Below are positions 62,932 through 64,000 of a DNA stretch of 64,000 bases, piece after piece. Under the pieces are notes generated by a model. That model did no database searches and was not told the DNA's origin. It was given only the letters and a program-made list of their open reading frames with translations. This DNA comes from Lantana camara (Eukaryota; Streptophyta; Magnoliopsida; Lamiales; Verbenaceae): assembly GCA_037501455.1 (NCBI GenBank), contig CM074858.1, positions 93,532,501 through 93,596,500 on the forward strand, written 5' to 3'. Every line of letters starts with the position of its first letter. The stretch's first letter is position 1. The position numbers and the translations under genes were made by a program.

Positions 62932-63508
62932 GAGCATGTGTGAGATCTGCATATTTATAGTTGAGGGTCAAGGCCCTTTTGGTAATTATTGCTATGTGGT
63001 CCTGCATTGATGTTGCCCTAGCCACGTGGCGCAATGAGGAGTCTCTGAAAGGGATGTATTGGTGGCGGAAACAGTGGCAGGTACGCGGGCATGTATTATG
63101 TGTCAGATAGCCTTTTGGGGTTGTTACAGAGGGCTAGGCACGCTCGGGCTTGCATAAGGGCTTTATGGGCTCGCTTGGTCCTAGAGAACGCCTGGACCAA
63201 AAGCATGATCATGGAGAGAGTAGCTTTACCCTTGTGATGCCTGGGTGGTACTCTCGAGCGCCAGTTTGGGAGCACTCTAAAGGGTCAGTTTGGGAGCACT
63301 CTCGAGGGTTGAACAGTATCCATATCTGAAATATAGTCTATATGCTCAGGAAGGTCAAAGTGCCTTGTGATGATGGGATGATCATTTCCTCGAGGAGAAC
63401 ACCCAATCGCTAAGGATGATTTGAGGTGTCCTTGATGCGCCACGCTGTGATGCGAGGATTGGGGCATGTGTCGCTTACGTTCACGAGCGTAATTTAGCCC
63501 CATCGGCA
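62932..63508 (-). repeat. Tat 5' LTR, upstream (U3) part
   Basis: A TATA box (minus ctataaatatgc, 62949-62960) lies about 20-30 bp before the Tekay insertion point. Further right are ctcgaggg words like those in the Tat 3' region. The outer limit at 63508 is a guess based on the change to AT-rich microsatellite. Confidence 0.5.
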
Positions 63509-63900
63509 TGTATTTTAATATATACACATATTATAAGTTATATATTATACACATGTATTAACAATATATATTGTTACATATTATATATTATACTGTATAT
63601 AGACACGCGGTATATTATACACGTATACTATATTTTATAATATAAACACGTATATATGCATTATATATAATATATGTATATTATATTTTATAATACACAC
63701 ACACACACACACAGATATATACATATATATATATATAAATATATATAATACACGTAAATACATATATTATATATATGTATTACATATATTTTATTATATA
63801 TAATATATATTATATATAATGTACACATATTATATAAAATATAATATATCTATTATATATTTATATAATATATGAAATTAACGGATATGAACAAAAAAAA
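63509..63900. repeat. AT-rich microsatellite block
   Basis: Long TA-rich and TATA-type runs with a (CA)n run at about 63692-63711. No other feature. Confidence 0.9.
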
Positions 63901-63926
63901 AAAAAGAAATTAACGGATGAACAGTG

Positions 63927-63952
63927 ACTTCCGTCAATTACTTGACGGAAGT
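63927..63952. repeat. Perfect 11 bp inverted repeat (hairpin)
   Basis: ACTTCCGTCAA - ttac - TTGACGGAAGT. A further taacgga word precedes it twice (63880s and 63911). It is followed by A-rich DNA and a likely edge of another repeat at the window end. Confidence 0.85.
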
Positions 63953-64000
63953 CCTCAAAGTGATAAAAAAAAAAAATTACTACGGGACTAAAAAAACCAA

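Larger units (their letters stand above)
43791..63508 (-). mobile_element. Degenerate Tat-lineage Ty3/gypsy element, split by a Tekay insertion
   Basis: Reading on the minus strand from the right: 5' LTR (about 63508-62932 and 52925-52669), primer site TGGCGCCGTTTGTGGGAA (52664 downward), gag, protease, RNase H, integrase, then a non-coding tandem-repeat region and an antisense ORF. Primer site, DSGSS protease motif and antisense extra ORF are together typical of the Tat group (Retand/RIRE2-like). The 3' LTR is missing. The left limit is the copia junction near 43790. The right limit is uncertain (63508, or 63128 if the LTR starts TGTAACAACCCC). Confidence 0.75.

Noticed and set aside
63530..63880. 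AT-rich block as replication origin or matrix attachment site
   Set aside because: Only microsatellite composition supports it. No specific signal.

Overview
This window is intergenic repeat DNA from a flowering plant, probably a eudicot. The evidence is the LTR retrotransposons primed by initiator tRNA-Met, the Ty3/gypsy Tekay and Tat lineages, Ty1/copia elements, CACTA transposons, L1-type LINE remnants, and broken exons that resemble plant AUG5 and SEC3. I found no intact host gene, rRNA, tRNA or CRISPR array. The only long intact reading frame is a retrotransposon gag-pol (about 55.6-60.1 kb, minus strand).

Layout. 1-2081: right part of a CACTA transposon carrying captured AUG5-like and SEC3-like exons. 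2085-2241 and 24801-25440: two pieces of a LINE, separated by a nest of LTR elements. The nest contains a non-autonomous Tekay-type element (LTR 2242-7781, internal 7782-8897 and 18207-20543, cut-off LTR 20544-21684), a solo LTR at 3007-5737, a Ty1/copia element with paired 2.2 kb LTRs at 8898-18206, and the 5' end of another Tekay-type element (21685-24800). 26525-about 30230: a second CACTA-type element interrupted by a composite retroelement (26648-29613) whose two ends carry unrelated LTRs. 31114-31405: a 292 bp relative of one end of that composite. 34560-35748: LINE remnant interrupted by a degenerate copia element (35749-43790), which holds two solo Tekay-type LTRs (36405-38317 and 39401-42463). 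43791-about 63508: degenerate Tat-lineage element with an antisense extra ORF and a 3' tandem array. Its 5' LTR is split by a very young full-length Tekay chromovirus (52926-62931). 63509-64000: microsatellite and AT-rich DNA.

How the parts relate. Nine Tekay-type LTRs share a terminal box (CCCGCAC followed by TATAG or TTAAA) and, where visible, a TGGTATCAGAGC primer site. The autonomous copy and two non-coding copies also share a leader of about 75 bp next to that site, which suggests mobilisation in trans. The most unusual items are the composite element with two different LTRs joined at a primer-binding site, its small relative that ends at that same site and has its own target duplication, and arrays of short perfect palindromes at similar depth in several divergent LTRs. 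Boundaries given with target-site duplications were read directly from the bases. Family names come from motifs and remembered lineage features, not from a database search.
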